DNA of 64,000 nucleotides from CAZEWZ01 sp964516765 (lineage in GTDB: Bacteria; Bacteroidota; Bacteroidia; Flavobacteriales; UBA7430): positions 85,528-149,527 of the forward strand of contig CAZEWZ010000002.1 in NCBI GenBank assembly GCA_964516765.1, written 5' to 3'. Positions 19,827-30,093 of this stretch are shown here, piece after piece (within the stretch, counting starts at the first letter, position 1; every line of letters begins with the position of its first letter). Both the position numbers and the translations under genes were made by a program. Below the pieces are notes generated by a model that saw only the letters and a program-made list of their open reading frames with translations, had not been told where the DNA came from and ran no database searches.

Positions 19827-19995
19827 GAAACGAATTTTTATTAAAAATAAGAATTTGATATCACATTCAAGCTAGATTGATGATGTATCTATTTACTTGT
19901 GATTTCCATTTTTTTATTCATGTAAGTTAGCTGATATATTAATAAATAAGTAATCCTAATATGATTTTTGGTTTTTATTAATTGGCATAATTACT

Positions 19996-20010
19996 TAGAT
20001 CATAGATCTA
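19996..20010. promoter_or_regulatory. Inverted repeat TAGATC-ATA-GATCTA
   Basis: A perfect 6+6 bp inverted repeat with a 3-bp centre lies about 50 bp upstream of the secreted-protein gene at 20061 in the 234-bp divergent gap. It could be an operator, but chance occurrence is possible. Confidence 0.3.
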
Positions 20011-20060
20011 TTTATTTATCTAGTCATTTAGCCGTAAATTATTTTTAATTTAGCAGAATA

Positions 20061-20822
20061 ATGATGTCTATGAAAGCAATGTTTTTTTTACGACTATTCG
20101 TGCTTTTTTCGTACGTATTGATTGCCCAGGTTGATGTTAAAGAAAGTAATATTTCTATTCCAATGATTAATCTTAGTTCTGGATTTCATGTTCCTGGAGA
20201 AGATTTATTAGAGCGGTTTGGGCAAAGTTCTTCTTTAGGGATTGGTTTTCAAGTAAAGAAAACTTCAAATTTTTATTGGGGCTTAGATATTATGGCAATT
20301 TCTGGAGCCACCGTCAAAGAAGACAATATTCTAAATATTATTACTGCTGACTCTATTGATATTATCGATGTAAATGGACATACAGCATCTATCCGTTTTT
20401 GGCAAAGAGGAGCTCATGCTCAAGTTTTTGGCGGTAAAATAATTTCTATCATTGGACCCAATCCCAATTCTGGTATTTTTATTCAAGGAGGTTTGGGCTT
20501 TCTATACCATCAAATTAGAATTGAAGATATCGGAAACAATTCACCCCAAATCAATGAGGAAATGTTAAAAGGTTATGACCGACTATGTATGGGTATATCC
20601 TCCAGTCAGTTTATTGGTTATCGTCATTTTTCAAACAACCAAAAGATTAATTTTTTTGTAGGGATTGAATTCATACAGGCCTTTACAGAAGATGTTAGAA
20701 AGTATGATTATAATGATCAATCTTCTTATGAAGATAATCGTGTTGATTTATTATCTGGCCTAAAGTTTGGTTGGACTTTTCCTCTCTACAAAAAATCTGA
20801 TAACAAATATTATTATTATTGA
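20061..20822 (+). CDS. Predicted secreted/outer-membrane protein, function unknown
   Basis: The 253-residue protein has an N-terminal signal peptide (hydrophobic MFFLRLFVLFSYVLIAQ) and then strand-rich sequence ending in a typical barrel-like run, SGLKFGWTFPLY. No recognised domain. Four in-frame ATGs (20061, 20064, 20070, 20079) leave the exact start uncertain, and a TAATTTAG element at 20046-20053 lies so close that the later ones may be used. The stop TGA overlaps the TTG start of the Kdo transferase gene (TTGA), so the two are translationally coupled. Confidence 0.65.
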   Translation: MMSMKAMFFLRLFVLFSYVLIAQVDVKESNISIPMINLSSGFHVPGEDLLERFGQSSSLGIGFQVKKTSNFYWGLDIMAISGATVKEDNILNIITADSIDIIDVNGHTASIRFWQRGAHAQVFGGKIISIIGPNPNSGIFIQGGLGFLYHQIRIEDIGNNSPQINEEMLKGYDRLCMGISSSQFIGYRHFSNNQKINFFVGIEFIQAFTEDVRKYDYNDQSSYEDNRVDLLSGLKFGWTFPLYKKSDNKYYYY

Positions 20823-22063
20823 TTCCTAAACTCTATACATTAGGCCAATACCTATACGGTTTTGCAGTTCGGATAGCAGCCCTTAGTAATACAAAGGCCA
20901 TGTTGTGGGTTCAGGGCCGAAGGAAGGCTTTTGATTATCTTGAAAATAATCTCCGTAAAGGTGATAATGTAATTTGGATTCATGCACCTTCTCTAGGTGA
21001 ATTTGAGCAGGCAAGGCCATTGATTCATCAAATTAAAAGTCAATTTTCACAATTTAAGTTGGTGCTTACCTTTTATTCTCCCTCAGGATATGAGTTACGT
21101 AAAGATTATCCAGGGATAGATTGTATTTCTTATCTCCCAATTGACACACCATCAAATGCATCTAGGTTTGTAGAACTTATAAATCCTAAACATACTTTTT
21201 TTGTGAAGTATGATTTTTGGCCTCATTATCTAAATGAACTTCAAAAAAGAGGTCATGCTCATTATGTTATTTCATCTATTTTTCGTCCTAATCAGTATTT
21301 TTTTAAATTTTATGGAGCATGGATGTTGAACTTATTGTCTAATGTAGATCATTTTTTTGTTCAAAATAAGGAGTCCGAAAATATTTTAAATAGTTTCGGT
21401 GTGGATAGAGTAACTATTTTAGGAGACACACGTTTTGATCAGGTCATTCATACTTCTAAATTTGCTAAAGAACTCCCTTTAATTAAAGCATTTAAAGGAG
21501 ATTCTTTGTTATTTATAGCCGGAAGTATCTGGCCTAATGAAGAAATTATACTGAAAGAGTATATAAAAAACTTTGGACCTGCTTTTAAGTATGTGATAGC
21601 CCCCCATGAAATCAACAAAGCTAATATTCTTAAGTATAAATCTAACATACCCGGAAAAGTGATTCTTTATAGTGAATGCAGTCTAGAAGACGTAAATCAT
21701 GCAGATGTTCTAATCATTGACAATATAGGCATTCTTAGTAAGATTTATCAGTATGCTAATTTTGCATATGTTGGGGGAGGGTTTGGCAAGGGAATTCATA
21801 ATATATTAGAAGCGGCTACTTTTGGAATGCCTATTTTTATTGGGCCAAATAATTCCAACTTTAATGAAGCTAAAGATTTGAAGAACTTAAAAGTAGCAAT
21901 TGAGATATATAGTGCTAAGGAAATGATTATTGAAACAGATATAATCTTAAGAAACTATAGTATTATGAATGAGATGAAATCACAGAGTAGGGAATATGTC
22001 AATCAAAAAGGAGGTGCCACATCTCGAATATTAGATTATATATTTAAAAATAATGAACATTAG
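20819..22063 (+). CDS. kdtA: 3-deoxy-D-manno-octulosonic acid (Kdo) transferase
   Basis: This inner-membrane-anchored GT-B glycosyltransferase adds Kdo to the lipid A precursor. The N-terminal anchor LYTLGQYLYGFAVRIAAL and the acceptor-site segment APSLGEFEQARPLI (catalytic Glu in GEFEQ, about residue 62) fit the family. The C-terminal donor-binding domain has FAYVGGGFGKGIHNILEAA near residue 325. The start is TTG at 20819, because the first internal ATG lies 28 codons downstream and would remove the membrane anchor. That TTG overlaps the upstream stop. lpxH and lpxK of the same pathway are elsewhere in this window. Confidence 0.93.
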   Translation: MIPKLYTLGQYLYGFAVRIAALSNTKAMLWVQGRRKAFDYLENNLRKGDNVIWIHAPSLGEFEQARPLIHQIKSQFSQFKLVLTFYSPSGYELRKDYPGIDCISYLPIDTPSNASRFVELINPKHTFFVKYDFWPHYLNELQKRGHAHYVISSIFRPNQYFFKFYGAWMLNLLSNVDHFFVQNKESENILNSFGVDRVTILGDTRFDQVIHTSKFAKELPLIKAFKGDSLLFIAGSIWPNEEIILKEYIKNFGPAFKYVIAPHEINKANILKYKSNIPGKVILYSECSLEDVNHADVLIIDNIGILSKIYQYANFAYVGGGFGKGIHNILEAATFGMPIFIGPNNSNFNEAKDLKNLKVAIEIYSAKEMIIETDIILRNYSIMNEMKSQSREYVNQKGGATSRILDYIFKNNEH

Positions 22064-22072
22064 AGTGAACTT

Positions 22073-22109
22073 TTGTTCTAAAAGCTATCTAACTAGTAGA
22101 ACAACTTTT
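22073..22109 (+). terminator. Possible terminator after kdtA
   Basis: TTGTTCTA (22073-22080) and TAGAACAA (22097-22104) form an 8-bp stem with a 16-nt loop followed by CTTTTT. It spans the convergent junction of kdtA and the giant T9SS gene and overlaps the last codons of the latter. The long loop makes this moderate at best. Confidence 0.4.
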
Positions 22110-25100
22110 TCATTGGTAATTATGGAACCATCAAAGCTTTTTAATGCATATCGTAAAACATAAGTACCCTGGGGACATTCTTGCCCAGAATCCGAATCTG
22201 TACCATCCCATTCAAAATAAACATCCTCGCTTGTAAAAACAAGATTTCCCCATCTATTATAAATGTTTACATCCAAAGCTTTAGAGAGTTTACTTCCAAA
22301 CTTATAAGTATCGTTTATTCCGTCGTTGTTTGGTGAAAATGCATTTGGCCATGCATTACTCGATAGTCCAATAAAGCAGCGTTTATTTGAATGACTCTTT
22401 ATTGTGGGGTCTTGGAAGTTAGTTGCAATGACTCGATAACAGTAACTAGAGTCAACTCCATAATCACTTAATGGGATGTTTTTAAGCTCCAGTGTTGTTC
22501 CTGAAACTGTTCTTATATCTTGATAGAAACCTTGAATTTGGTTGTAAAATTGAATTTTGTATTCCCCAACACCTTCAATCCATTCTTTATAAGGGTTCCA
22601 ATTGAGATCTATGTGACTTGGGTGAAACTTTTCACCCTTTAATAATATGTTTTCTCCATAATTACTTACCGGTCCTATATTACCACAAACATCACGGTAT
22701 TGAACCCTGTATTTATAATTGCTTGCTTGGACATTAACATTAAAGTCAACAAAAGGTGGTTCAAGAGCAACTGTGTCGTATTCTACCCATCCAAAATATT
22801 CATCCCAACGACTAATTTTATAATAACTCACTGCATTATTTGATATGACCGGCCATTCTGTAACAATCACATCATCTCCTTGAACGGTAGTGAATACCGA
22901 ACTATATTCAATATATATTGGGCTCGAAAAGTCAGTAAAAAGAGGTACTAGATTAGCCTTGTTGGAACGAGATAAAATATTTTCTTCAGGATGATTTGCC
23001 ACCACGTAGTAGTAATGTCTCACATTACATAAATTAGAGTCTTGATAAGAAACAGAATTACCAGAAATTTGATCTAGATATTCGAAATCATCTCCTTCAA
23101 TAGATCTGTAAATATCATATGATTCGACAGAAGCCCATCCTTGGTATGCAGACCAGTCTAATCTTATTACTCCATAATCAGTACTTTCAAGTTTTAAAAG
23201 AATGGGTGAATGAACCATTGAACTATCAGAGAAGTATCCACAAGAATCTTGTTGGACCATAGTATAATAGTTGTTTTGGTATGGATTGGAGTTGTTTTGT
23301 GAATATTGGTTTGGCAGAATATCGTAGGAATCGTAAATATTTTCCCAAAATGCAAAATTTGTTTCGTGATAGAGGTTGATATTGTCAAAATTATCATCTA
23401 CAGAATCTGTCCAAAAGACTTCAATACCATAGTCTTGAGTTGTGACATAGTGCATTATAGGAAGTGCAACGATAGTATCAAGAACCTCAATAAATACTGA
23501 TTTTTGCACACTATCAGAACAACCATTTGAATCTAATATATGCAAATAAATATCATAGAAAGCTGTTGAATCATATGTAATAGCCAGATTTTCTTGATTA
23601 CTTTCTCCATCTTCATAAATCCAGGAATTGATTAGACTGTCTGAATCATGGGTTGAGTTATTTTGATAAATAGCATTCCCCATATCGTAGCAATATCGAT
23701 TTCTAAGGACCTCAAATTCAGCAACAGGAGCATTAAATAATTCAATTAAGTTTTCCCATGTGTCTTCGGAATAGCAACCAAACGAGGTAGTAGCAGAGTG
23801 AAATATGCTATATTCTTTTTTAATATTATATGTATGAGTTGGATTTGGATTCGTTGAACTACTTAATTCAACTTGTGTTGGTCCAAAATCAAAATACCAA
23901 AAGAAATCGGAACTTTCTTCAGGTGCGTATATATCCAAGTTTTCGAATTCCACTTCCATCGGATCGCATCCGATAGTTATATCAGATTGGATATTTAATA
24001 TTGGATTCGGATATAGCCTAACCTCTCCTTTAAAAGTGTCTAAGCATGAGTGATAATCAGCTGCCAAATTTATTTGGTAAAAGTAACAAGAATCTCCCTC
24101 GAGGAGTTCAATAGGATAGGGGAATGTGTAGGTTTGGATAATTGTGTCGTTTAAAATATAAGTTGAAGTATCATTATTTCCATAGTCCATAGAAAAAGTA
24201 TCTATTAAATTGGAATCTGAAAGATCAATTATTTTTGTAGTAATTGAATCACATCCATCTTCGTTTTCAATGACAAATTTTGGTAATGGTCCCACCACAT
24301 CGATCATGTCATTTAATTTTAGTGATTTGGTACATCCATGAATTGAAGTGATACTTAATTCAATATCTATATCAAATGTAATTTCTTCTGAGGTGTAGTA
24401 GGTGAAAGGAACTGGAAGGGAAGGAAGTGGAGTAATACTTGAGTCACCATTTAGATAATTTTGTTGAGAGACTTCCCAATCAAATTGATTGATGAAGTAA
24501 TTATTTTCACTGTCCAGTCTAATCGATTCTCCTATACATTGCTCTGGAATATTAGGCGAATTAAACGTAGGATTTAGATCATATATTTCAATAGTTTTAG
24601 TTATAGTATCCAAACATAAAGAGTCATTAATTACAGACATGCTTATGTCGAAAACACCCTCGACTTGTCCAACAAAAGTGGTTTCTCCAGCAGTTGTATT
24701 ACTAATGAAAAAAGCGGTGTCTGAAGTCCATGTGAAGTTGGAATTTGGCCCTATTCCTATGGAAGTATTTTGATTTAGTGGAAATTCTTTTCCAAGACAA
24801 ATAGAGTTTTCTCCATTTTCTCCTTGGAGACTAAAAAGCCCAGGATTTATATCCGAAATGTCAGCTATTACTCCAACTGTAAAGTGAATACTATCTGTGT
24901 ATTGACAATTTCCATAATCAAGAGTTTTTGTATAAAAGGTTTTGTATTCACCTGGGTTAATCATAATAAATCGGGCTGTATCCTGAGTCTCAGAATATGG
25001 TAATATGTTTCCTTCAAAAGATTGAATAATCCAATCGAAGTCTGTTTCCACCATTGGGAAGTTCTGTTCTGGAATAAAACTGTCCAAGAAGAAAAATTTG

Positions 25101-27424
25101 TCCAGAGAATCCACTTGAAGATTAATACTATTGAAACAGCTATTATTATCTGTTTTTGCGATTACTAATTCATAGCGATTCATTAGGACAAAATCTGGAA
25201 TAGAGATTTCATCAGTACAATTATTGTCGTCAGTAATCATTAAATGAAGGTCATAGGCTCCAGATTCATTTACCTCAAAATTCCCCTCTGATGTATTTGA
25301 GACATTGGAGTCAATTCCATTTGGATGCGTGAGCATCCATTCATACTCGAAAAGACTGTTTACAGGCAGAAGATTGATTTGTGCCGCAGAAAATGAATAA
25401 GGAAGACAATTGCTAGCAATATGATTGAAAGTATCCAATTTTGCTATCAAGTATCCAATACCTACACTGTCAATTAATGTTGCCGTATTTGTACAGCCAT
25501 CCGCCGAAAGGGTTAGAGATACATTGATTAATTCTGATGTATCTAATTCTATACTTGGTAATTCTAGAAATGAACTACTTAATGTATCTCCATCGGAATG
25601 AGTAAAGGTCCAGTCGAAATTAGGACTTAAGGATTGGTCTATGTGAGAGTTGTTAGATATTTCGATTGTTGTGGGAAGAATAGCGCAATTATTAATGTTT
25701 GAAACAATAGATGCATCCAATATTTTAACGGTGATATATTCTTCTAAAGTATCTCCATAAAAACATCCATTTTCACTAGCTAATATAGAAAGGTCAAAAA
25801 CACCTGCATTGCTCAGATTCCATGTGCCATCGAATTCAATGAGATCCTCATAAATAATCTCTTCAGATTCCTCTGTGAGACTCCAAAGATAAGATACATT
25901 TGACCCTAATGAGTAAGAGGAAAGATACTCTGATGGAGCAATTGTGTCAAGATAACACTCTACTCTAGGAGTTATCTCTTCAAAAGAAAGAGAGACATCA
26001 TGTACTGAAATACTTATTTCATCAGATGAGATGCAACCGTTTACCCTCGTGGTGGTTAGGTCTAATAAATATGACCCAACTGCATTAAAGGCATATTCGA
26101 AATTAGGATTAGAAGAGCTTTCTACTGGAATTAGTTCTTTTGTTAGAATCCATTCTAAACTTTCAATTTCGGAAATGGAAGATTGGTAGTTGTTTTCAAT
26201 AATATTAAGTGTTGAAAGAGTATCACATAGAATCGTGTCTCCAGTAGAAAGAATCAAATCTGGATTAGCATAGATTGTTATGGCATCTTCAATAAGTGTA
26301 GTGAAGGAGCAGTTACTATCTACTAGAGAAGAGTTAATATTCAAGTACAGATCAAACACTCCAGCTGTATTCATCAAAAAGATTGGATTGTTTGATGAGG
26401 AAGTATGTAATGTCGCGCCTAAATTATCTCTGATTTCCCATTGATAAGTGACTTCTGTATCAATTGAATCTGAAGTGAAATTCATAGGTAAGAATGAAAA
26501 CTCGCTACACTGGGGTAGAGAAGGGAAGTCAAAATTTAAATTTAAATCTTCAACAGTGAACAAGAAAGAATCAACTGTAGTGCATAAATTTGTTTGATTT
26601 TCTACTTCTAGTAAAACTTGATACAGACCATTATTTTCTTGAGTGAAATTAAACGAAGATTCAGCAGATTCTGAGATGAGTTCATCATAATACTCTAACG
26701 ACCACTGATAAGTAAGGTTGCCAAAAGCGGAGTCATTAATAGCAATATTTGTTATAATTGGTTCAACAGTGGTTCCGCAATAGGATGATTCAAGACTAGT
26801 GAGTTCGATATCTGGACTTTTAAGTATTTCTAAACCTTCATGAAGGTCCCATTCAAGTGTACATTCTTGTTGAATATCTGTGATGCTTAGTCCTAGATCG
26901 ATTGATCCAGAAGTAATAAAGGCGGCAGAGTAATCATTAAATATTGTATCAATTATACCATTTCCAGATACAATCCAATTGTAATTGTAATTAGTGTTTT
27001 CAATTGAAGAGATGAAATCTGAAGGTCTGTATTCTATTGAACAGAAAGGATTACTAACTGGGAGAAAAGGTGAAATAGAGTCAATATGTAGACCGTTTTC
27101 TACATTAAAATTAATGAACTTTGAGGATGAGCAACCATTTATGTCCGTGGCTACAATGATAATATCGACAAATTCATTAGAATACACCTCCAAAGGAAAG
27201 TCATAGCCAACAACTACTTCAGAGTTTAAATTACTGACCCATAGGCAACTGTCAAATTGGAAGAATTCGTTATTGATTATAGAGATTTCTGCTATGAGGG
27301 AATCGTTACAAAGTTCGTAACTAATTCGTTCGTTTGTTATAATAGAAATAGAGTCACAATCTTCTTGAGCCAAAGCACTTATTTGAAGAACAAGACAACA
27401 AAATATATGTAATAAACGGTTCAT
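22085..27424 (-). CDS. Giant T9SS type B-sorted surface protein with PKD-like repeats
   Basis: This 1779-residue protein begins with a signal peptide (about 19 residues, ending SALAQ). Most of the length is a series of roughly 80-100-residue beta-sandwich units, many with a PKD-like pattern ending in a 'G.Y.L.L.....C' strand and many paired cysteines. Near residues 1430-1690 are fibronectin-like units (SYDIYRSIEGDDF and similar). The last ~90 residues are a clear gliding-motility-associated type B sorting domain (PNAFSPNNDGINDTYKF, then IYNRWGNLVF, ending in VVLLVR). It is therefore exported by T9SS and probably displayed on or released from the cell. Such proteins are proposed adhesins; the ligand is unknown. 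It is monocistronic. Confidence 0.88.
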   Translation of the reverse strand: MNRLLHIFCCLVLQISALAQEDCDSISIITNERISYELCNDSLIAEISIINNEFFQFDSCLWVSNLNSEVVVGYDFPLEVYSNEFVDIIIVATDINGCSSSKFINFNVENGLHIDSISPFLPVSNPFCSIEYRPSDFISSIENTNYNYNWIVSGNGIIDTIFNDYSAAFITSGSIDLGLSITDIQQECTLEWDLHEGLEILKSPDIELTSLESSYCGTTVEPIITNIAINDSAFGNLTYQWSLEYYDELISESAESSFNFTQENNGLYQVLLEVENQTNLCTTVDSFLFTVEDLNLNFDFPSLPQCSEFSFLPMNFTSDSIDTEVTYQWEIRDNLGATLHTSSSNNPIFLMNTAGVFDLYLNINSSLVDSNCSFTTLIEDAITIYANPDLILSTGDTILCDTLSTLNIIENNYQSSISEIESLEWILTKELIPVESSSNPNFEYAFNAVGSYLLDLTTTRVNGCISSDEISISVHDVSLSFEEITPRVECYLDTIAPSEYLSSYSLGSNVSYLWSLTEESEEIIYEDLIEFDGTWNLSNAGVFDLSILASENGCFYGDTLEEYITVKILDASIVSNINNCAILPTTIEISNNSHIDQSLSPNFDWTFTHSDGDTLSSSFLELPSIELDTSELINVSLTLSADGCTNTATLIDSVGIGYLIAKLDTFNHIASNCLPYSFSAAQINLLPVNSLFEYEWMLTHPNGIDSNVSNTSEGNFEVNESGAYDLHLMITDDNNCTDEISIPDFVLMNRYELVIAKTDNNSCFNSINLQVDSLDKFFFLDSFIPEQNFPMVETDFDWIIQSFEGNILPYSETQDTARFIMINPGEYKTFYTKTLDYGNCQYTDSIHFTVGVIADISDINPGLFSLQGENGENSICLGKEFPLNQNTSIGIGPNSNFTWTSDTAFFISNTTAGETTFVGQVEGVFDISMSVINDSLCLDTITKTIEIYDLNPTFNSPNIPEQCIGESIRLDSENNYFINQFDWEVSQQNYLNGDSSITPLPSLPVPFTYYTSEEITFDIDIELSITSIHGCTKSLKLNDMIDVVGPLPKFVIENEDGCDSITTKIIDLSDSNLIDTFSMDYGNNDTSTYILNDTIIQTYTFPYPIELLEGDSCYFYQINLAADYHSCLDTFKGEVRLYPNPILNIQSDITIGCDPMEVEFENLDIYAPEESSDFFWYFDFGPTQVELSSSTNPNPTHTYNIKKEYSIFHSATTSFGCYSEDTWENLIELFNAPVAEFEVLRNRYCYDMGNAIYQNNSTHDSDSLINSWIYEDGESNQENLAITYDSTAFYDIYLHILDSNGCSDSVQKSVFIEVLDTIVALPIMHYVTTQDYGIEVFWTDSVDDNFDNINLYHETNFAFWENIYDSYDILPNQYSQNNSNPYQNNYYTMVQQDSCGYFSDSSMVHSPILLKLESTDYGVIRLDWSAYQGWASVESYDIYRSIEGDDFEYLDQISGNSVSYQDSNLCNVRHYYYVVANHPEENILSRSNKANLVPLFTDFSSPIYIEYSSVFTTVQGDDVIVTEWPVISNNAVSYYKISRWDEYFGWVEYDTVALEPPFVDFNVNVQASNYKYRVQYRDVCGNIGPVSNYGENILLKGEKFHPSHIDLNWNPYKEWIEGVGEYKIQFYNQIQGFYQDIRTVSGTTLELKNIPLSDYGVDSSYCYRVIATNFQDPTIKSHSNKRCFIGLSSNAWPNAFSPNNDGINDTYKFGSKLSKALDVNIYNRWGNLVFTSEDVYFEWDGTDSDSGQECPQGTYVLRYALKSFDGSIITNEKVVLLVR

Positions 27425-27489
27425 ATTCTGGGTGCTTTCTTTGTTTATTTAAAATATGCATGAAATTAGCTAATTTATTTATAATAAAG

Positions 27490-27497
27490 CAAATTTA
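27490..27497 (-). promoter_or_regulatory. Putative -7 element for the giant T9SS protein gene
   Basis: On the minus strand this is TAAATTTG, a perfect -7 match about 65 nt before the ATG. The region upstream is an A-tract on the minus strand and has no clear TTTG. Confidence 0.5.
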
Positions 27498-27709
27498 TTT
27501 GTTGCTGTTGTTTTTTTTTTTGAGTCACTTATTTTTTTAAAAACATATTGATTTCTAGTGATTTATGTTATTATATCTCTAAAAGTTATTTTTTACTTCA
27601 TTTCTAAATAGAAAAATTGATTTTTTAAAGTTAAATTTTGAAGTATATTTTAATCATTTAATGCATTTTTACAATCCTTTTATTTCGTAGACAGGAAATG
27701 AAAACGAGA

Positions 27710-27738
27710 TTTGAAAAATTAATTTTTGATTATATTTC
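27710..27738 (+). promoter_or_regulatory. Putative promoter of pcrA operon
   Basis: TTTG (27710-27713) and TATATTTC (27731-27738) are separated by 17 nt, a near match to the Bacteroidota promoter, 20 bp before the pcrA ATG. Confidence 0.45.
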
Positions 27739-27758
27739 AATGCAGATAAAATATGTAA

Positions 27759-30083
27759 ATGAGTGATTATTTAACCCATTTAAATACTTCTCAACGACAA
27801 GCTGTTGAGCAGACTAAAGGTCCTTTGATGGTTATTGCTGGTGCCGGTTCTGGTAAGACTAGAGTCTTGACATGCCGTATTGCCCATCTTATTGAGCAAG
27901 GTGTGGATCCATTTCATATTCTTTCTTTGACCTTTACAAATAAGGCCGCCAAAGAAATGAAAGAACGAATTCAGAATATTGTCGGAGCGGAAGCCAAAAA
28001 TATATGGATGGGAACTTTCCATTCAGTATTTGCAAAGATATTGAGGTTTGAAGCAGCTAAAATTGGCTATCCTTCTAACTTCACCATCTATGATACAGAC
28101 GATTCTAAGTCCTTGCTGCGTAGGATTATCAAAGAAATGTCTTTAGATACCGATATTTACAAGGTCAATGTGGTGCAATCAAGAATTTCATCTTTTAAAA
28201 ATAATTTAGTCACAGTCAAAGCCTACAATACAAATACAGAACTCAAAACTCAGGATGACGCTGCGCACAGACCACAAATAGGTCTTCTTTATGAGAAATA
28301 TGTCAATGCATGTTTTAAGTCTGGAGCAATGGATTTTGACGATCTTTTATTGAAAACTAATGAGTTGATGTTTCGACATCCTGATGTACTTCATAAATAT
28401 CAACATAGATTTAATTACATATTAGTTGATGAGTATCAAGATACCAACCATTCTCAGTACCTAATTATTAAGGCTCTAGCTTCTTTAACTGAAAATATTT
28501 GCGTTGTGGGAGACGATGCCCAAAGTATTTATTCCTTTCGTGGGGCAAATATTCGAAATATACTGAACTTTAAAAAAGACTATTCCGATGCCAAAATAAT
28601 TAAGTTAGAACAAAACTATCGTTCCACCCAAATTATAGTCAAGGCAGCGAATAGCATTATAAGCAACAACAAAGACCAACTCGAAAAAAAGGTTTGGACG
28701 TCCAATGATTTGGGAGATAAAATAAAAGTCAATCGTACAATGACTGATAATGATGAGGCTTCCGTTGTTGCCTCTAATATTATTGAAGTTAAGCAACAAG
28801 AGCAAGCAAAAAACTCAAATTTTGCTATTCTTTACCGAACCAATGCACAGTCTAGAAGTATGGAAGAAGCCCTCAGAAAAAGAGCTATTCCTTACCGGAT
28901 ATATGGAGGTCTTTCATTCTACCAGAGACGCGAAATAAAAGACGTATTAGCTTACTTTAGACTAGTTTCTAATTCTAGAGATGAGGAAGCTCTTAGGAGA
29001 ATTATTAATTTCCCTAAAAGAGGTATTGGAAATAGTTCTATAGATAAAATGACTGTTTGCGCTCAGCAGAGAGACACATCTTTGTGGAGAGTTGTAGATA
29101 ATATCAAAGCTGAAGCAACGGGTATGAATTCTGGTAGTATATGCAAAGTTGATAATTTCTCGATTTTAATAAATAGCTTCAAGGGTATGCTTACTCAAAA
29201 AGATGCTCACGAAGTAGCAATGTATATTACTAAAAATACTGGTCTGCTCAGAGAGTACCAGATTGACAAAACTCCCGAAGGAATTAGTCGTTATGAAAAT
29301 GTCCAAGAGTTACTCAACGGGATTCAAAATTTTGTGAATGAAGAAAATGAAAAACCTGAAGAAGAGCGAAATACCTCTTTGGCCTATTATCTTGAAGAAA
29401 TTGCTCTTATTACCGATTCCGATAAAAAAGATATTGATGATGGAGATCATGTTTCAATGATGACTATTCACCAATCTAAAGGTCTTGAATATACTTATGT
29501 ATATATTGTGGGATTGGAAGAGAATTTATTTCCCTCTCAAATGTCTATGAGTTCCAGGGCAGATCTAGAAGAAGAAAGACGTTTATTTTATGTTGCCATT
29601 ACTCGAGCAGAGAAAAGAGCTACTCTAAGCTTTGCTTTGACTCGATATCGTTGGGGAAATTTAATCGACTGTGAGCCTAGTAGATTTATTGAAGAAATCG
29701 ACGATGATTACCTTGATTTTACTTTCACGCATATTTTGAATAATCGGCCCTCTAGAGTGGGGTATAGTGCAAGTGAAAATTACAAGACAAATGTGCCTTC
29801 AAGGTTCAATAAGTCCAGCAAAAAAAGTGAGATATCCAAACCCAAAAGTACCCCTATTTTTATTCCTCAAAATCTTAAGAGAATTCGACCGAACTTATCC
29901 ACAGGCTCTTATTCCGATCAAAAATACGAGACAGGAATGAAGGTGACACACGATCGTTTTGGACTGGGTATTATTTCTAAGCTTGAAGGTTATGGAGCCA
30001 ATAAAAAAATTAGCGTTAACTTTACGGGAATTGGTGAGAAAACTCTATTGGCAAAATTTGCCAAACTCAGCATACTCAAATAA
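27759..30083 (+). CDS. pcrA: ATP-dependent DNA helicase PcrA/UvrD (SF1A)
   Basis: This 3'-5' helicase acts in nucleotide excision and mismatch repair and clears proteins from DNA. The Walker A AGAGSGKT is at 27-34, with the TFTNKAAKEMKER motif Ia, DEYQDTN (motif II), GDDAQSIYSFRGA (motif III) and MTIHQSKGLEY and VAITRAEKRA near the end of the helicase core. The C-terminus (about 720-774) has the small Tudor-like module VTHDRFGLGIIS... of PcrA, which binds RNA polymerase. The 774-residue length is normal. It heads an operon with the DUF4290 gene (10 bp) and murA (3 bp). Confidence 0.95.
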   Translation: MSDYLTHLNTSQRQAVEQTKGPLMVIAGAGSGKTRVLTCRIAHLIEQGVDPFHILSLTFTNKAAKEMKERIQNIVGAEAKNIWMGTFHSVFAKILRFEAAKIGYPSNFTIYDTDDSKSLLRRIIKEMSLDTDIYKVNVVQSRISSFKNNLVTVKAYNTNTELKTQDDAAHRPQIGLLYEKYVNACFKSGAMDFDDLLLKTNELMFRHPDVLHKYQHRFNYILVDEYQDTNHSQYLIIKALASLTENICVVGDDAQSIYSFRGANIRNILNFKKDYSDAKIIKLEQNYRSTQIIVKAANSIISNNKDQLEKKVWTSNDLGDKIKVNRTMTDNDEASVVASNIIEVKQQEQAKNSNFAILYRTNAQSRSMEEALRKRAIPYRIYGGLSFYQRREIKDVLAYFRLVSNSRDEEALRRIINFPKRGIGNSSIDKMTVCAQQRDTSLWRVVDNIKAEATGMNSGSICKVDNFSILINSFKGMLTQKDAHEVAMYITKNTGLLREYQIDKTPEGISRYENVQELLNGIQNFVNEENEKPEEERNTSLAYYLEEIALITDSDKKDIDDGDHVSMMTIHQSKGLEYTYVYIVGLEENLFPSQMSMSSRADLEEERRLFYVAITRAEKRATLSFALTRYRWGNLIDCEPSRFIEEIDDDYLDFTFTHILNNRPSRVGYSASENYKTNVPSRFNKSSKKSEISKPKSTPIFIPQNLKRIRPNLSTGSYSDQKYETGMKVTHDRFGLGIISKLEGYGANKKISVNFTGIGEKTLLAKFAKLSILK

Positions 30084-30093
30084 AATTGTTTGA

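Larger units (their letters stand above)
27425..27758. other. 334-bp divergent intergenic region
   Basis: This very AT-rich gap separates the giant T9SS gene (minus) from pcrA (plus). Apart from candidate promoters for both genes (27490-27497 minus; 27710-27738 plus) and a poly-T run at about 27511-27521 I see no gene or structured RNA in it. Confidence 0.6.

Noticed and set aside
23194..23397. Extra minus-strand frame within the giant T9SS gene
   Set aside because: It overlaps a continuous 1779-codon frame on the same strand and lacks a domain; it is a shadow frame.
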